The position numbers and the translations under genes were made by a program. A stretch of DNA of 25,626 bases from JAMWCX01 sp964352425 (GTDB taxonomy: Bacteria > Omnitrophota > Gorgyraeia > 2-01-FULL-45-10). Of the stretch, positions 23,721 through 25,626 are shown piece after piece; within the stretch, counting starts at the first letter, position 1, and each line of letters opens with the position of its first letter. The notes under the pieces are model-generated. The model saw only the letters and a list, made by a program, of their open reading frames with translations. It did not search any database and was not told the DNA's origin. Location: NCBI GenBank assembly GCA_964352425.1, contig CAYGRZ010000022.1:1-25626 (forward strand). Direction: 5' to 3'.

Positions 23721-23818
23721 TACCGCAAAGACGCAAAATACCCTGCCTGGCCGGCAGGCAGGCGCAAAGGCGCAAAGATATCACTTTGCGATTTAGCGTT
23801 TTTTGCGCTTTAGCGGTG
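23721..23818. repeat. Inverted 8-nt array (CGCAAAGA family) with nested GC palindrome
   Basis: The arms ACCGCAAAGACGCAAAA (23722-23738) and ACCGCTAAAGCGCAAAA (minus, 23801-23817) match in 14 of 17 positions. Inside are GCGCAAAG direct copies and TTTGCG inverted copies. A separate GC-rich piece CCTGCC/GGCAGG (23742-23762) interrupts the left arm, so it looks like an element inserted into another. It fills the tmk-holB gap up to the tmk stop codon. Confidence 0.75.
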
Positions 23819-24463
23819 TCATTTTTTATATCTTTGGATGACATGCTCCGCCTCGCGCCGCACCAGCGCCTGGGTCTGTCCGATGCTTCCCGTTACCTTT
23901 ATGACCTTTATCCGCCGCGGCTCGGCCTTGGCGAGCTTCAGGTATCCGGCCCTCACCCTGCGGTGATATGCCCTGTCCTTCTTCTCCATCCTGTCGGTGC
24001 CCTTGGCCTTCGCGCGGCTGAGGCCCGTGGCCGTATCGATATCCAGGAGTATCGTCAGGTCCGGTTTTAAGCCACCGGTCGCGACCGCGTCGAGAGACCG
24101 TATCGTGGCGAGCGGTATCTTCCCGCCGTACCCCTGGTAGCCCAGCGTCGCGTCGCTGAAGCGGTCGCAGATGACGATATTCTTTTTTTCGAGGGCCGGC
24201 CGTATGACCTGGCGCACTATCTGCGAGCGCGCCGCCTCGAACAGGAAGCATTCGGCGAGGTCCGATATGCCGACACCATCGGAATGCAACAGCACGTCCC
24301 GCACGCGTTCGCCGAGTTTCGTGCCGCCCGGCTCGCGCGTGCGCACGCACGCATACGTCCGCCGCAGGTAGCCGCAGAGGAGCTTCAACTGGGTGCTCTT
24401 ACCGCAGCCCTCGGGCCCTTCAAATGTTATAAATATTCCGCGCCTTAAACCTTTCTTCGCCAT
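23819..24463 (-). CDS. tmk: Thymidylate kinase
   Basis: Tmk phosphorylates dTMP to dTDP for DNA synthesis. The P-loop GPEGCGKST is at residues 16-24, TREPGGT at 42-48, the Asp-Arg pair at 100-101 in ICDRFSDATLGYQGYG, and the lid contains KGTDRMEKKD. The start MAKKGLRRGIFITFEG at 24463 gives 214 aa, the family norm; the upstream extension is a cysS shadow. The gene overlaps the end of cysS by 19 bp (24445-24463), so translation is probably coupled. The neighbour holB downstream is a widely conserved pairing. Confidence 0.96.
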   Translation of the reverse strand: MAKKGLRRGIFITFEGPEGCGKSTQLKLLCGYLRRTYACVRTREPGGTKLGERVRDVLLHSDGVGISDLAECFLFEAARSQIVRQVIRPALEKKNIVICDRFSDATLGYQGYGGKIPLATIRSLDAVATGGLKPDLTILLDIDTATGLSRAKAKGTDRMEKKDRAYHRRVRAGYLKLAKAEPRRIKVIKVTGSIGQTQALVRREAEHVIQRYKK

Positions 24464-25626
24464 ACCGTCCCGTCTTTTGTGTCTTCGAGGATAACGCCGT
24501 ATTCCCGCAGGAGCCGCTGCCGCATATCGTCGGCGGCCTTGAAATCTTTCCGGGCCCTCGCCGTGTTCCTCCGGCCGATCATCTCGAGAACCTGCTTTTC
24601 GTCTATACCGGCTTTGGCGACATCTTTCGCAAGCTCCAGGCTGAAGACGGCGCCGAGATCGATGATCGTTTTCCGCACCCCGGCAAGTTCCGCAGCCTCT
24701 TCTTCCGTACACCGTTCTTTGTCCTGCATCAGTTTGTTCGCGTACGTGACAAGGTCAAAAAGCGCGGCAAGCGCGAGCGGCGTATTAAAATCATCGTCCA
24801 TCGCCTCTTCGAACTTCTTCCCGAACTCGTCCGCCCCTCCGCCCTTAGCCCTTAGCTCTTCGCCCTCAGCCCTCAGCCCTTCGCCTGTTGCTCTTTTTAT
24901 CTTCTCGAGCAGTATCCCGAACCTCTCCTTCTGCGCCTTCATATCGGCGAGCTTGCCTTCCGTATAGTCGACCGGATGGCGGTAGTGGGTGCTCAGGAAG
25001 AGGAGCTTGAGGTAATCGGGGTCTTTGTACTCTTTTATGAAATCCTTTATCGAGATGAAATTGCCGAGCGATTTGGCCATCTTCTCGCTGTGTATGGTGA
25101 GGAGGCCGTTATGTATCCAGACGCGAGCGAACGACCTGCCGGCGCCTTCGGACTGCGCTATCTCGTTCTCGTGGTGCGGGAATATGAGGTCTATCCCGCC
25201 GCCGTGGATGTCGAACCCGTCGCCCAGTATGTCGGAGCTCATCACCGAGCACTCGATGTGCCAGCCGGGCCTTCCTTTCCCCCACGGGCTTTCCCAGTAC
25301 GGCTCGCCTTCCTTGGCGCTTTTCCAGAGCGCGAAGTCGAGCGGGTCTTTTTTGTTCTCTCCCGGTGTTATCCGCGCGCCCGACTCCATCTTTTCGATGT
25401 TCTGGTTCGAGAGTTTGCCGTAATCCTTTGCCGTCTTGACATCAAAATAGACATCGCTGCCCGACGCATACGCGCATCCGCGCTCTATCAGCGCCTCGAT
25501 GAATGTGATCATCTTCGGTATGTACTCGGTCGCCTTCGGCTCTTTATCAGGCGTGCCTATCCCGAGCAGTGCCATGTCCTCGTGGTACGCGTCGAGGTAC
25601 TTCTTCGAAATCTGCCTCGTCGCCTC
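24445..25626 (-). CDS. cysS: Cysteinyl-tRNA synthetase (partial; 5' end beyond the window)
   Basis: This class I aminoacyl-tRNA synthetase charges tRNA-Cys. The window holds 393 codons. The frame stays open to the right edge, and codons 25576-25626 continue the protein (SKKYLDAYHED), so the methionine at 25575 is internal. Visible motifs are WHIECSVM (zinc cysteine), GGGIDLIFPHHENEIAQSEG and KMAKSLGNF (25069-25083; a KMSKS variant with Ala). The N-terminal HIGH region lies outside. A 49-bp in-frame heptamer array encodes GEGLRAEGEELRAKGGG just before EEAMDDDFNTPLA. The C-terminal helical DALR-like domain ends with LEDTKDGTVWRRK. Confidence 0.96.
   Translation of the reverse strand, partial: EATRQISKKYLDAYHEDMALLGIGTPDKEPKATEYIPKMITFIEALIERGCAYASGSDVYFDVKTAKDYGKLSNQNIEKMESGARITPGENKKDPLDFALWKSAKEGEPYWESPWGKGRPGWHIECSVMSSDILGDGFDIHGGGIDLIFPHHENEIAQSEGAGRSFARVWIHNGLLTIHSEKMAKSLGNFISIKDFIKEYKDPDYLKLLFLSTHYRHPVDYTEGKLADMKAQKERFGILLEKIKRATGEGLRAEGEELRAKGGGADEFGKKFEEAMDDDFNTPLALAALFDLVTYANKLMQDKERCTEEEAAELAGVRKTIIDLGAVFSLELAKDVAKAGIDEKQVLEMIGRRNTARARKDFKAADDMRQRLLREYGVILEDTKDGTVWRRKV
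24836..24884. repeat. In-frame heptamer array inside cysS (GCTGAGG family)
   Basis: On the minus strand seven consecutive units are GCGAAGG, GCTGAGG, GCTGAGG, GCGAAGA, GCTAAGG, GCTAAGG and GCGGAGG, exactly 49 bp. The translation repeats every 7 residues (GEGLRAE, GEELRAK). It lies between the catalytic domain and the helical anticodon-binding part. The same family borders mtnA and thiL at 8576-8610. Confidence 0.9.

Noticed and set aside
25569..25575. Internal methionine as the start of cysS
   Set aside because: The frame continues open to the window edge with family-like residues before it, and the HIGH motif of the family is still missing, so the gene begins outside the window.

Overview
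The window is a dense bacterial chromosome segment in which every supportable gene lies on the minus strand, so transcription runs from high to low coordinates. The mixture of conserved housekeeping genes, an orphan 1,883-residue exported-looking protein and many short repeat arrays between genes points to an uncultured Gram-negative lineage. Candidatus Omnitrophota (formerly OP3) or a PVC relative is my best guess, but it rests on overall resemblance and no marker gene proves it. The coding DNA is moderately GC-rich, while several of the intergenic repeats are strikingly AT-rich.

Three sigma-70-like promoters and two terminator regions suggest four transcription units. Unit 1 (right edge to 20153) is cysS (5' end outside the window), tmk, holB, ricT and metG. 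It resembles the tmk-holB-yaaT-metS region of Firmicutes and covers Cys and Met tRNA charging, dTTP supply and the clamp loader. Unit 2 (promoter 20050-20077) holds a secreted transglutaminase-like protein and the 1,883-residue protein, which share a C-terminal/N-terminal module. It ends at a terminator near 13270. Unit 3 (promoter 13238-13266) runs from a TatD nuclease/radical SAM fusion through a CPBP membrane protease, a DUF362 ferredoxin-like protein, mtnA, thiL, tsaE and tsaB to alr, and ends at terminators at 5073-5134. Unit 4 (promoter 5034-5063) is ilvD-ilvB-ilvN-ilvC, the common part of the valine/isoleucine pathway.

The most distinctive feature is the repeats. Nearly every sizeable gap inside the operons is filled by a short-unit repeat array, mostly with a 7-nt (some 8-nt) period and often arranged as two inverted arms. 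Members of these arrays also lie in frame inside metG and cysS, where 7-nt units read through three frames give 7-residue peptide repeats. A separate 93-bp palindromic element sits in frame inside the zinc-binding module of holB between TGCGA direct repeats. Elsewhere the arrays supply stop codons (ilvD, mtnA, tsaE) or abut start codons.

The 1,883-residue protein has four scattered winged-helix-like modules and a duplicated helical module behind an unusually long signal/anchor region. It and its transglutaminase-like neighbour are the best candidates for an undescribed system here. No tRNA, rRNA, CRISPR array, insertion sequence or gene-free stretch above 300 bp was found. The longest gap is the 219 bp between alr and ilvD.
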